Assembly: GCF_031582965.1 (NCBI RefSeq) | Contig: NZ_CP134049.1 | Location: 992,001 to 1,056,000, forward strand | DNA from: Bacillus sp. NEB1478 | GTDB lineage: Bacteria > Bacillota > Bacilli > Bacillales > Fictibacillaceae | Length of the DNA stretch: 64,000 nt | Reading direction: 5' to 3' | Part shown: piece by piece, positions 33,314 through 41,024 of the stretch | How the letters are laid out: every line of letters starts with the position of its first letter | Numbering within the stretch: the stretch's first letter is position 1 | Translations under genes and position numbers: made by a program | Notes under the pieces: model-generated | The model's input: the letters and a program-made list of their open reading frames with translations, nothing else | Told to the model about the DNA's origin: nothing | The model's database searches: none

Positions 33314-33744
33314 TCGAAATTTCCTCCCGGTCCAGGCACATACTGCAGTAGTACCTGATAATTCTCTATAAAAATTAAGGTTAGGGCGGTTATGTATTCA
33401 CGCTGCCTTTTCATGGTCAGTTTTTGTTGCTGCGATTTTTGATCATGAAGAAGGGGCAAACGTTTCCATGTTAAAAAATAGTTTCTCATTTCAGGGTCTC
33501 CTGCGATTTCCTCTGCCACTTTTATGGCTTGTAATCTTTGTTTAACATCGTGAGGTGAACTCGCTGTTAAATGTCTAAACTCTATTCCAAACTCTTTTAA
33601 ACGGCATTTGAAATGAGAGATTTCTTTAACAGGATCTATCGTGGTTATTTCATTTGTACATAAACCTACTGCAGAATTTGAAGCATTTTGTTCAAGTAAT
33701 AAACGTGGTTGTTTTCGTTTATTTGAAAACCATCGGCGAATCAT
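33310..33744 (-). CDS. SigI C-terminal-domain-only protein (no sigma-2 domain)
   Basis: A 144-residue protein. Residues about 38-138 follow the C-terminal domain of B. subtilis SigI: KEISHFKCRLKEFGIEFRHL corresponds to EILYFQKQLKDYGLSFKEL, and KRQREYITALTLIFIENYQ to ERNRKYIIAMCIIITGDYI. That domain binds RsgI and, in SigI, the -35 region. The ~110-residue sigma-2 part is absent; instead there is a short basic start (MIRRWFSNKRKQPRLLL). The recognition-helix region also diverges (QQKLTMKRQ against VSVSRKTIER). It cannot work as an ordinary sigma factor. The ATG at 33744 follows AAAGGAGGGGG, and no missing domain lies upstream. It could be a decoy or stabiliser for RsgI, or a decaying gene. Confidence 0.75.
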   Translation of the reverse strand: MIRRWFSNKRKQPRLLLEQNASNSAVGLCTNEITTIDPVKEISHFKCRLKEFGIEFRHLTASSPHDVKQRLQAIKVAEEIAGDPEMRNYFLTWKRLPLLHDQKSQQQKLTMKRQREYITALTLIFIENYQVLLQYVPGPGGNFE

Positions 33745-33811
33745 GTTTCCCCCTCCTTTCTTCAAATATGTAAAAAAATATATATCAAGATAATAATATC
33801 CAAATCATTAT

Positions 33812-33840
33812 AGTATACATTCAGTTGAAAACATAGTGAA
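33812..33840 (-). promoter_or_regulatory. Sigma-A-type promoter of the SigI-fragment/rsgI operon
   Basis: On the minus strand, TTCACT, 17 bases, TATACT. I looked for the ACCCCC-type -35 of SigI-dependent autoregulated promoters and did not find it. Confidence 0.45.
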
Positions 33841-33907
33841 AATAGTCACGCATTGTAAGTTTGAAGAGTTTGATAGCGAAAAGAGATGGAAAAGCTAATG
33901 AAGGGTG

Positions 33908-34171
33908 ATGAACTTGAAATATAATAAAGAGGATCGCGAAAAATACAGTGAAGCTATTGACCGCATGCAAGAAGGTTTAGATCGGATGATCGATTTATAT
34001 AATGAAGCAGAAGATGACAAAGATATTATTCGATATGATGAAGAAGTAATGAGAGCTATCATTCAAGCTAAAGAGAAGTTTGGTGATGATTTCATCAACC
34101 AAAAAATAAATACCATCGTCAAAGAAGTCCTCTCCCTGATGGGGGGACAGACCCCCGAAAAAGACAAATAA
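33908..34171 (+). CDS. mstX: Mistic (MstX) homologue, short form
   Basis: An 87-residue acidic helical protein matching B. subtilis Mistic across its core: SEAIDRMQEGLDRMIDLYNEAE against STAIDRMNEGLDAFIQLYNESE, and INQKINTIVKEVLSL against LNEKLNTIIKQILSI. Mistic is a membrane-associated four-helix protein that helps YugO insert. The N-terminal first-helix extension of the 110-residue B. subtilis form is missing, as in shorter homologues of other bacilli. Start ATG 33908 after GAAGGG (a GTG lies one codon earlier). Its last codons run through a GGGGGACAG-type inverted repeat and the terminator stem. Confidence 0.85.
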   Translation: MNLKYNKEDREKYSEAIDRMQEGLDRMIDLYNEAEDDKDIIRYDEEVMRAIIQAKEKFGDDFINQKINTIVKEVLSLMGGQTPEKDK

Positions 34172-34186
34172 CTTATTTGTCTTTTT
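34158..34186 (+). terminator. Terminator overlapping the mstX stop
   Basis: AAAAAGACAAAT and ATTTGTCTTTTT pair around a 5-base loop; the stop codon is at the first arm's end. Confidence 0.82.
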
Positions 34187-34289
34187 CAGGTGTACAACAT
34201 TACTTGTAAAGAAATGGTCTTATGGGTTGCCATAAGGTCTTTTCTTTTATACGATTTTATTTAACAGGACAAATGATAAAGGTGATTGT

Positions 34290-35300
34290 ATGGGGGATAT
34301 TTCTACAAAACAGCGTCTTTTAAAGATATTGCAGATTTTTCAGGAAGAAACGGATAGCGAGAGTGAATTATCTATCAATGATTTGGTGAAGAAGCTGCAG
34401 CAATCTTTTGGTGACCATTACAGTGTGAAGCCTAGAGCAATTAAAGATGATATTGAAGAGCTGCGTTCTATGGAATTCGATATTCTAGAAAATGACGGAA
34501 AATATGGCCAGAAATTTTACAGTCTGCAGGATCGGTTGTTTGAGGTCCATGAACTGCGGTTGTTGATTGACGCGGTGAGTTCAGCCCGCTTTATTACAAA
34601 AGAAGAAACAAAAAAATTAATCGGCAAGATTAAAAGACTCACAAGCCAGTCTCTCGCGAAAAAACTTCAAAACCAAATCTACCTCGACGGAATGATCAAG
34701 TCTGAAAATAGCAAGATGCGCTACTACATTGATGCTTTGCATACAGCGATAACGGAACGCCGAGTGATCAGGTTTCAATACGGTACATACGATACCCAAA
34801 AAGACTTCAAATTACATCGAGATGGAGAATATTATTTTGTAAAACCATATGGTGTTGTGTGGAAAAATGATTATTATTACTTAATCGGTGAATATAAGAA
34901 ATACGGGGAAGTCCGTCACTATCGAATCGATCGAATGAGAAACGTGAAATTAGAAGATGAATCTTTTCAACCACTGCAAATAAATCTGCCTGAACGTATA
35001 AACCAATCTTTTAATATGTATTCTGGGGAAAAAGCAGCAATAACACTGCAGTTTACGAACGATCTCATCAACGTTATGATCGACAGGTTCGGGCTCGACG
35101 CAGATATCCGGCCGATGGATGAACATAATTTTATCGTTAAAACACAAGCCGCTGTAAGTGACGGACTTGTCCGATGGCTGCTGGCTTGGGGTGATCAGGC
35201 GAAGGTGATCCACCCGCAGGAGCTCATTGAAAAAATGAAAGATGAAAGCAGCAAACTTTATCACAATTATCATACGGCATCTAACAACGTTCAATCTTAA
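34290..35300 (+). CDS. WYL-domain transcriptional regulator
   Basis: A 336-residue DeoR/YafY-type regulator. Residues 1-75 hold a winged helix-turn-helix (RLLKILQIFQEE...PRAIKDDIEELRSMEFDI), and the WYL domain spans about 148-225, with KPYGVVWKNDYYYLIGEYKKYGEVRHYRIDRM carrying the WYL-like core and arginines that contact ligand, possibly nucleotide or single-stranded nucleic acid. A C-terminal WCX-type extension follows. No obvious target gene lies beside it. AAAGGTGA precedes the ATG. Confidence 0.85.
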   Translation: MGDISTKQRLLKILQIFQEETDSESELSINDLVKKLQQSFGDHYSVKPRAIKDDIEELRSMEFDILENDGKYGQKFYSLQDRLFEVHELRLLIDAVSSARFITKEETKKLIGKIKRLTSQSLAKKLQNQIYLDGMIKSENSKMRYYIDALHTAITERRVIRFQYGTYDTQKDFKLHRDGEYYFVKPYGVVWKNDYYYLIGEYKKYGEVRHYRIDRMRNVKLEDESFQPLQINLPERINQSFNMYSGEKAAITLQFTNDLINVMIDRFGLDADIRPMDEHNFIVKTQAAVSDGLVRWLLAWGDQAKVIHPQELIEKMKDESSKLYHNYHTASNNVQS

Positions 35301-35305
35301 ACAAA

Positions 35306-35420
35306 GGCTCTATTCTAAAAGATTGTTGCTCTTAGTTAATTTTCGTAAAGAATCTTCGTAGACAAGGGATTGGAATGCAAGGTGCGGGGACTTCTAATAG
35401 CAATAATTGTTACGAAAACC
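35306..35420. repeat. Short copy of the mosaic inverted-repeat element, opposite orientation
   Basis: The left end (ATTCTAAAAGATTGTTGCT, 35312-35330) is the complement of the right end of the 3441-3786 element, and the right end (AATTGTTACGAAAAC) complements its left end. The segment GGATTGGAATGCAAGGTGCG complements ACCTTGCACTCCAATC near 3711. About 230 internal bases are lost. It sits immediately after the WYL gene. Confidence 0.65.
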
Positions 35421-35429
35421 ACCTAAACA

Positions 35430-35466
35430 AAAACGGGATTGCCAGAGCTTTTGGCGATTCCGTTTT
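35430..35466 (-). terminator. Terminator of the membrane-protein gene
   Basis: AAAACGG and CCGTTTT plus an inner TGCCA/TGGCG stem, directly beyond the minus-strand stop at 35477. Confidence 0.7.
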
Positions 35467-35476
35467 CTAACATCTC

Positions 35477-35827
35477 TCAAAAAATATACATCATAACCGG
35501 GAATGCATTCCAGCATGCCCAGAGTGTAAAAATGAAAAGCAAAGATACAGGAATTGAAATGAGATATTTTAACCAATCTGGATTGCTGCAGTTCATCTGC
35601 CAAATTTCACGTATCACTAAAGCGAAAATAGGAATGAGTAATAGCAGAAAAAAGAGCTGTGACCATATCAGATAAGTGGTTGTCTCACGCCCCAAAACGA
35701 GAAAGCCAATGATAAAAGTAAGAGCTATTACGCCATAGACGGACCAGGAGATCTTTTTGAAATTGTTCGTATCTTTTCTTGTTAATAAGTAAAAAGCAAT
35801 GATGGCAAATATAGAAAATAACAACAT
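35477..35827 (-). CDS. Hypothetical four-helix membrane protein
   Basis: A 116-residue protein with four hydrophobic segments (about 1-18, 27-47, 52-75 and 90-112). I start at the ATG at 35827, which has AGGAGGG 6 bases upstream; an ATG 14 codons earlier lacks a site. No family is recognised. It has its own terminator and is divergent from the FMN reductase gene. Confidence 0.65.
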   Translation of the reverse strand: MLLFSIFAIIAFYLLTRKDTNNFKKISWSVYGVIALTFIIGFLVLGRETTTYLIWSQLFFLLLLIPIFALVIREIWQMNCSNPDWLKYLISIPVSLLFIFTLWACWNAFPVMMYIF

Positions 35828-35970
35828 CGTTATCCCTCCTAAAAGTATCACTATTAAACTATTACTCATAATGCTTTTTCATGATCAATTCTTATGTAGA
35901 GCGTGAATTCCTTTCGATAGCTTTTCGAACTTTCATTTGGATATACTAGTACGGAAAGGAGCTGGTTCAT

Positions 35971-36519
35971 TTGAAAATTGCTGTAATTTACGGTAGTTCA
36001 AGAGAAAATGGAAATACAGAAGCGTTAACGAAAAAAGTACACGAAGAAATAGTACATACTTCTTTTTACCTCAAAAACTATAAAATAAATCCAATAGATG
36101 ATTTGCGTCATGCACCAGGAGGATTTGTAAAAGTAGATGACGACTATGAAACATTGATAAATGATATATTAAATCATGATATTTTAATCTTTTCTACTCC
36201 GGTTTATTGGTATGGAATGAGCGGGATAATGAAGAACTTTGTAGACCGGTTTTCCCAAAGTCTACGAAATGAATCGCTGAATTTCAAAAAACGTATGGGT
36301 GAGAAAAAGGCATTTGTAATTACTGTCGGCGGTGATCAGCCTAGAATGAAGGCATTGCCGTTAATTCAACAATTTCAATACATTTTTGATTTTTTAGGAA
36401 CCGAGTTTACAGGATATCTCATCGGAAACGCAAATGCTCCAGATGAAATTTTTAACGATAAAAGAAGTATATCAGATGCTGCTGAATTGAAAAAAGAACT
36501 GCAGCCGCGTTCTGAATAA
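35971..36519 (+). CDS. NAD(P)H-dependent FMN reductase / flavodoxin-fold protein
   Basis: A 182-residue protein of the NADPH-dependent FMN reductase family, similar in type to B. subtilis YwqN. The FMN phosphate loop is YGSSRENGNTEAL (residues 7-19), and TPVYWYGMSGIMKNFVDRF (about 76-94) holds the second FMN contact with the conserved PxYWxGMSG pattern. It probably reduces FMN or quinone-like substrates in the cytosol. Start is TTG with AAAGGAG 8 bases upstream. Confidence 0.87.
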   Translation: MKIAVIYGSSRENGNTEALTKKVHEEIVHTSFYLKNYKINPIDDLRHAPGGFVKVDDDYETLINDILNHDILIFSTPVYWYGMSGIMKNFVDRFSQSLRNESLNFKKRMGEKKAFVITVGGDQPRMKALPLIQQFQYIFDFLGTEFTGYLIGNANAPDEIFNDKRSISDAAELKKELQPRSE

Positions 36520-36656
36520 TAGCTGAACGCATTTTTTATTTGTTTAACCAAAAAAAATAAGTCTTGTAATTTTTTGTATTTCATAGAAAAATAGGTAATA
36601 TACAATTCTTGTAAAAAAATATTGTACATAAAAATAAATCGGCAAGGATGTAACCT

Positions 36657-38489
36657 ATGCGTGAATCATCGTTTGAAATACAAGAAAACAAAGAAATAAT
36701 GGATACATTATACGAAGCAGTATCAAGTGGAATTATGGTATTGGATTGTTCCAACAGAGTGATGCTGGCTAATAAAAAAGCATGTGCGATTCTCGGCCTT
36801 TCTAAAAAAGAATTAGAGGGGCATTTTTTACATGATATGCCTTACAAAATGATTGATCAAAACAAAAGAGAGTTATCTTTTCAAGAACTTCCTTCTCAAA
36901 TAACACTAACTAGTGGAATTGAAGTAAGTGATTATGAGCTAGGATTAATAAGTGGCCAATTAAATGAACTACGCTGGATTGTCATAAGTTCGAAACCAAT
37001 CCTCAATAGCAACAACGAATTAGATAAAATTGTACTGACTTTTGTTGACATTACGAGCCGAAAAGAGACAGAACAAGCACTTAGTAAAAGCGAAGAGCGA
37101 TTTCGCTCTTTAGTTGATTCGATGGACGATACTGTATTTACCCTCGATAAAAATTTAGTACATACGGGAATTTACGGAAAATGGATGGAAAAGCATAACA
37201 TAACCCCTGCCTATTTTCTTGGGAAAAACTTGAGCGAAGTATTTGGAGATGAGATTGCAGAAGGACAGGGGAAAGCATGTGACTTAGTTCTTCAAGGTAA
37301 ATCTCAGCTTTATGAATGGAGCAATATACGAGATGGAGAACGTGTTTACTATCAGGCGATTCTTTCTCCAATTCGGGATAATCAAGGACTAATAGAAGGA
37401 ATTGTAGGAGTCTCGAGAGATATAACAAAAAATAAAAAGATGGAAATCGGCCACAAGGAAAGCGAAGAGAGATTCCGTCAATTTGCTGAACATGCCAAAG
37501 ATGTATTTTGGATGGAAGACTATAAGACAAGAGAATTAATCTATATATCTAAGGCTTATAAGAAAATATGGAATCTGAATAGTGATACTCCTTTTACCTC
37601 TGTGTTCTCAGAAGTAGTACATGATGATATGCAGAATGTACAAAAATTTCTAACATCAATCACTTTCGGTGAATCGGTGATTGAATATCGCATTCAAAAT
37701 AAAAACAAGAGAATTCGCTGGATTCGTACACGTGCTTTTCCTATTACAAATGACGAAGGTGAGATCTATCGTATAGCAGGTATAACGGAAGATATTACGG
37801 ACTTAAAGGAAAAAGAAGAACTTCTTAGAAAATCAGATAAATTAACAGTTGTAGGTGAATTGGCTGCTGGAATTGCTCATGAAATCAGAAATCCGCTTAC
37901 AAGTATAAAAGGGTTTGTTCAGCTAATGAAACCAGATATGGATGATCTTCATAGTGAGATTATTTTATCTGAAATGGACCGGATAGAATCGATTATAACC
38001 GAATTTCTGGTGCTGGCAAAACCTCATCAAGACACTGTTTTTCAACATCGAAACGTAAATGAGTTTATTAAACAAACGATAACTTTACTGGATTCGGAAG
38101 CAAACCTGAACAATGTACAATTTGAGACAAATTTACGGCAAGTACCCGATATTTTGTGTGAAGGGAATCAGATTAAACAAGTCATTATTAATGTGATAAA
38201 AAACGCAATTGAGTCGATGTTATATGGCGGAAACATCACTGTAGAAACTGGTGTATACGATGAAGGCTACGTGTTTATTAAAGTAACCGATCAAGGTGTT
38301 GGCATTGGTGAGGACCGGCTGGCACGATTAGGAGAACCATTTTATTCGAATAAAGAAAAAGGTATTGGCTTAGGATTAATGGTCAGCCTTAAAATCATTG
38401 AAAACCATCATGGAAATATAACGTTTGAAAGTAAATTAGACTTCGGAACAACCGTCACCTTGCTCCTGCCAACAAAACTTTTGCCCTAG
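36657..38489 (+). CDS. Triple-PAS sporulation-type sensor histidine kinase
   Basis: A 610-residue soluble kinase with three PAS domains (about 14-125, 145-262 and 268-392), a HisKA domain with phosphorylated His408 in AAGIAHEIRNPLTSIKGF, and a HATPase domain (about 495-608; N-box NVIKNAIESM, G-box GIGLGLM). The layout and length are those of B. subtilis KinA (606 residues, three PAS), and the kinase core is of the KinA/KinE type that phosphorylates Spo0F. No response regulator is adjacent, also typical of sporulation kinases. No membrane segment, so sensing is cytosolic. KinA identity is likely but not proven. Confidence 0.88.
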   Translation: MRESSFEIQENKEIMDTLYEAVSSGIMVLDCSNRVMLANKKACAILGLSKKELEGHFLHDMPYKMIDQNKRELSFQELPSQITLTSGIEVSDYELGLISGQLNELRWIVISSKPILNSNNELDKIVLTFVDITSRKETEQALSKSEERFRSLVDSMDDTVFTLDKNLVHTGIYGKWMEKHNITPAYFLGKNLSEVFGDEIAEGQGKACDLVLQGKSQLYEWSNIRDGERVYYQAILSPIRDNQGLIEGIVGVSRDITKNKKMEIGHKESEERFRQFAEHAKDVFWMEDYKTRELIYISKAYKKIWNLNSDTPFTSVFSEVVHDDMQNVQKFLTSITFGESVIEYRIQNKNKRIRWIRTRAFPITNDEGEIYRIAGITEDITDLKEKEELLRKSDKLTVVGELAAGIAHEIRNPLTSIKGFVQLMKPDMDDLHSEIILSEMDRIESIITEFLVLAKPHQDTVFQHRNVNEFIKQTITLLDSEANLNNVQFETNLRQVPDILCEGNQIKQVIINVIKNAIESMLYGGNITVETGVYDEGYVFIKVTDQGVGIGEDRLARLGEPFYSNKEKGIGLGLMVSLKIIENHHGNITFESKLDFGTTVTLLLPTKLLP

Positions 38490-38496
38490 ATAAAAG

Positions 38497-38533
38497 CACT
38501 TCTTTGTCGTAAAGATAAAGAAGTGTTTTTTTT
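38497..38533 (+). terminator. Terminator after the kinase
   Basis: CACTTCTTT and AAAGAAGTG around an 11-base loop followed by eight T residues. Confidence 0.85.
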
Positions 38534-38638
38534 TGCTTGGTAACTTGGTGTTTATATCATTTTATAACGGGGTATTAAAAGGACAGGAACATGAAAAAAC
38601 AGACAATTTTCTGCTTTTTAAATTTGTTGAAAATTGAG

Positions 38639-38655
38639 AAAAATTTTAATTCATG
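38639..38655 (-). promoter_or_regulatory. Possible ArgR/AhrC half-operator
   Basis: On the minus strand CATGAATTAAAATT matches 13 of the first 14 positions of the ArgR/AhrC box start (CATGAATAAAAATT). The match fades after that. It lies upstream of the arginine-type ABC transporter genes. Confidence 0.3.
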
Positions 38656-38709
38656 TTAACCTTGTCACGTAGTCTTAAACTACTAAATGGGATTTCAAGG
38701 AGGATAAGA

Positions 38710-39495
38710 ATGAAGGATTTAAAAAAGAGGGTTAGTATTTTAGTAGTGGTTTTATCGATGTTCATTTTAGCAGCATGCGGCAGCAGCGGTTCAAGTGACG
38801 GGGGTCCAGAACTGAAAAATGAAGGAGAATTTAATTTTATCGTTTCGGGTGAATTCCCTCCATTTAGTTCCGTTGATAAAGACGGTAAACTTACAGGTTT
38901 TGATGTAGCTGTTGGTAAAGCAGTAGCTAAAGAACTTGGTTTGAAACCAAAACCAGAAAAATTCAAATTCCATGGAGCGATTTCCGCGATAAAGGCAGAT
39001 CGTTTTGACGCAGCAGTGGCAAGCCATACGATTACTGATGATCGTAAAAAAGCAGTAAATTTCAGCGAGCCATACTACTACTCAGGTCCTGTTATTTTCA
39101 CAAGACCAGATAGTGATATTAAGACAAAAGAAGACTTAAAAGGAAAAGAAGTTGCTGTTTCAAAAGGTTCTACCTATGAAAAATCCGCACAGGATTATAC
39201 AAATACAATCAAAAACTACGATAGTGATGCAACAGCATTGCGTGCATTGAGTGAAGGGAAGCACGATGCAGTTATTACAGATGCTATTACTGGAAAACAA
39301 GCGATTGAAAAAGGTTTTAAAATTGTTGAGCGAGAGCAATTAGGTACGAGCGAACAGGCAATTGCTGTTAAAAAAGAAGATAAAGAATTATTAAAAGCAG
39401 TCAATAAAGCTTTGAAAAAACTAAAAGAAGATGGAACTCTTGAAGAATTGAGCAAAAAATACATCGGTGCAGATATCACAAAAAAGCCTGAATAA
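38710..39495 (+). CDS. Amino-acid ABC transporter substrate-binding lipoprotein (arginine type)
   Basis: A 261-residue lipoprotein of the family 3 solute-binding proteins. The signal peptide ends in the lipobox LAAC (Cys22). GEFPPFSSVDKDGKLTGFDVAVGKAVAKELG (about 46-77) is the classic binding-domain opening for polar amino acids. Closest in kind to ArtP/YqiX of B. subtilis. I start at ATG 38710, with AAGGAGG upstream. It heads a three-gene importer operon, followed by a stem-loop that probably lowers expression of the next two genes. Confidence 0.88.
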   Translation: MKDLKKRVSILVVVLSMFILAACGSSGSSDGGPELKNEGEFNFIVSGEFPPFSSVDKDGKLTGFDVAVGKAVAKELGLKPKPEKFKFHGAISAIKADRFDAAVASHTITDDRKKAVNFSEPYYYSGPVIFTRPDSDIKTKEDLKGKEVAVSKGSTYEKSAQDYTNTIKNYDSDATALRALSEGKHDAVITDAITGKQAIEKGFKIVEREQLGTSEQAIAVKKEDKELLKAVNKALKKLKEDGTLEELSKKYIGADITKKPE

Positions 39496-39504
39496 CACGT
39501 GTGA

Positions 39505-39541
39505 GCCGCCCGCATGTTCAGAATGCCGGCGGTTTTCTTTT
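39505..39541 (+). terminator. Intra-operon stem-loop
   Basis: CCGCC-CGCAT pairs with ATGC-CGGCGG, followed by TTTTCTTTTT, between the binding-protein and permease genes. It likely allows partial read-through, giving excess binding protein. Confidence 0.75.
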
Positions 39542-39586
39542 TGCACTTATGACTAGTTTGAGAGAGAAAAAAGGGAGGCACCCAGT

Positions 39587-40246
39587 ATGTTTGATATTGC
39601 TCATATTCTTGATGTATTAGCTGAAAGTTATCCGCTGTTTATGAAAGGTTTATGGATGACTTTAAGGCTAACAGTCGTATCTATCTTAATTGGAACAGGT
39701 ATTGGTCTCATTTTTGCCTTATTCAAAATTTCCGGTATTAAAATCTTAAATTGGATCGCTAACATCTATATCGCAATCATTAGGGGAACACCTTTAATTG
39801 TTCAAATATTTATCTTTTATTTTGGTTTAGCCCAACTCGGAATTCCGGCATTCTGGTGTGCGGTTTACGGTCTTGCCATGCATAATGGTGCATATATAGC
39901 AGAAATTTTTAGAGGATCGATACAATCAATTGATAGAGGGCAGATGGAAGCAGGGCGCTCTTTAGGAATGCCTTATGGTTTAACAATGAGAAGAATTATA
40001 CTACCGCAAGCTTTTAAACGAGCACTACCGCCATTAGGCAATCAATTTATTATCGGGCTGAAAGATTCTTCATTAGCCTCGTTTATCGCCCTTACTGAAC
40101 TATTCAACGTTGCAACAACTCAAGGTTCCAGAACATTTGACGAAATGACCTATTTAATCATTGTAGGTATGTATTATTTAGTCTTAGTCCTTCTTTTCAC
40201 ACTGCTCGTAAATTTATTGGAAAAGAAACTTTCAGCTGGTGAATAG
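39587..40246 (+). CDS. Amino-acid ABC transporter permease
   Basis: A 219-residue HisM/ArtQ-type permease with five predicted membrane helices. The EAA loop contacting the ATPase is MEAGRSLGMPYGLTMRRIILPQAFKRALPPLGNQFI (about 122-157). It would form a homodimer with the ATPase encoded next. GGGAGG precedes the ATG. Confidence 0.92.
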   Translation: MFDIAHILDVLAESYPLFMKGLWMTLRLTVVSILIGTGIGLIFALFKISGIKILNWIANIYIAIIRGTPLIVQIFIFYFGLAQLGIPAFWCAVYGLAMHNGAYIAEIFRGSIQSIDRGQMEAGRSLGMPYGLTMRRIILPQAFKRALPPLGNQFIIGLKDSSLASFIALTELFNVATTQGSRTFDEMTYLIIVGMYYLVLVLLFTLLVNLLEKKLSAGE

Positions 40247-40258
40247 GGAGGTATCATA

Positions 40259-40993
40259 ATGAAAAAAGAAATGATAAGAATAGAAAACTTGAAAAAAAGC
40301 TTTGGAGATCTTGAAGTTCTGAAAGAAGTAAATTTAGATGTACAAGAGAGTGAGGTTGTTGTTTTAATCGGAGCAAGTGGATCAGGAAAGAGTACACTTC
40401 TTCGCTGCATTAACTTTCTGGAGATAAAAAATGCGGGAAAAGTCTTTATTGAAGGAGAAGAAGTTGATCCTAAAACACACAATCTGAATGAAGTTAGGCA
40501 GAAGGTAGGAATGGTGTTTCAGCATTTTAATTTGTTTCCTCACAAAACAGTGCTTGAAAACGTAATGGAAGCACCGCTTATGGTGAAAAAAGAGAACAAA
40601 GCAGAAGTTAAAAAGGACGCGATCGAGCTTTTAAGAAAAGTAGGATTGTCCGACAAAGCTGATGTATATCCAGCTAAACTTTCAGGCGGTCAAAAGCAGC
40701 GTGTTGCGATTGCTCGGGCTCTTGCTATGAAGCCTGATATAATGCTTTTTGATGAACCAACCTCAGCACTAGATCCGGAACTAGTAGGCGAAGTGCTGTC
40801 GACAATGAAAGAGTTAGCTCAAGAAGGAATGACGATGGTCGTCGTCACGCACGAAATGGGATTTGCCAAAGAAGTAGCAGATGAAGTCGTTTATATGCAT
40901 GATGGGCAAATTTGGGAAAAAGGAAATCCCCAAGAACTGTTCGACAATCCGAAAGAAGAGCGCACACAAGATTTCTTGCGGTCTATTTTATAA
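40259..40993 (+). CDS. Amino-acid ABC transporter ATP-binding protein
   Basis: A 244-residue ATPase driving the polar amino acid importer. Walker [10 protein letters not shown] (about 38-46), signature LSGGQKQR (about 139-146) and Walker [13 protein letters not shown] (about 160-171) are all intact. Only 12 bases follow the permease stop, so they are coupled. It resembles ArtR/GlnQ-type proteins; arginine specificity rests on the binding protein and is not certain. Confidence 0.94.
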   Translation: MKKEMIRIENLKKSFGDLEVLKEVNLDVQESEVVVLIGASGSGKSTLLRCINFLEIKNAGKVFIEGEEVDPKTHNLNEVRQKVGMVFQHFNLFPHKTVLENVMEAPLMVKKENKAEVKKDAIELLRKVGLSDKADVYPAKLSGGQKQRVAIARALAMKPDIMLFDEPTSALDPELVGEVLSTMKELAQEGMTMVVVTHEMGFAKEVADEVVYMHDGQIWEKGNPQELFDNPKEERTQDFLRSIL

Positions 40994-40995
40994 AG

Positions 40996-41023
40996 AAAAG
41001 GGTGCAGATTATGCACCCTTTTT
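40996..41023. terminator. Bidirectional terminator
   Basis: AAAAGGGTGCA and TGCACCCTTTTT with a 5-base loop, between the ABC operon and the converging EamA gene. Confidence 0.87.
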
Positions 41024-41024
41024 C

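Noticed and set aside
33745..33905. Missing sigma-2 coding sequence or a SigI-type promoter upstream of the SigI fragment
   Set aside because: The gap is only ~160 bases, AT-rich, without an open frame matching sigma-2 and without an ACCCCC-type -35 motif.
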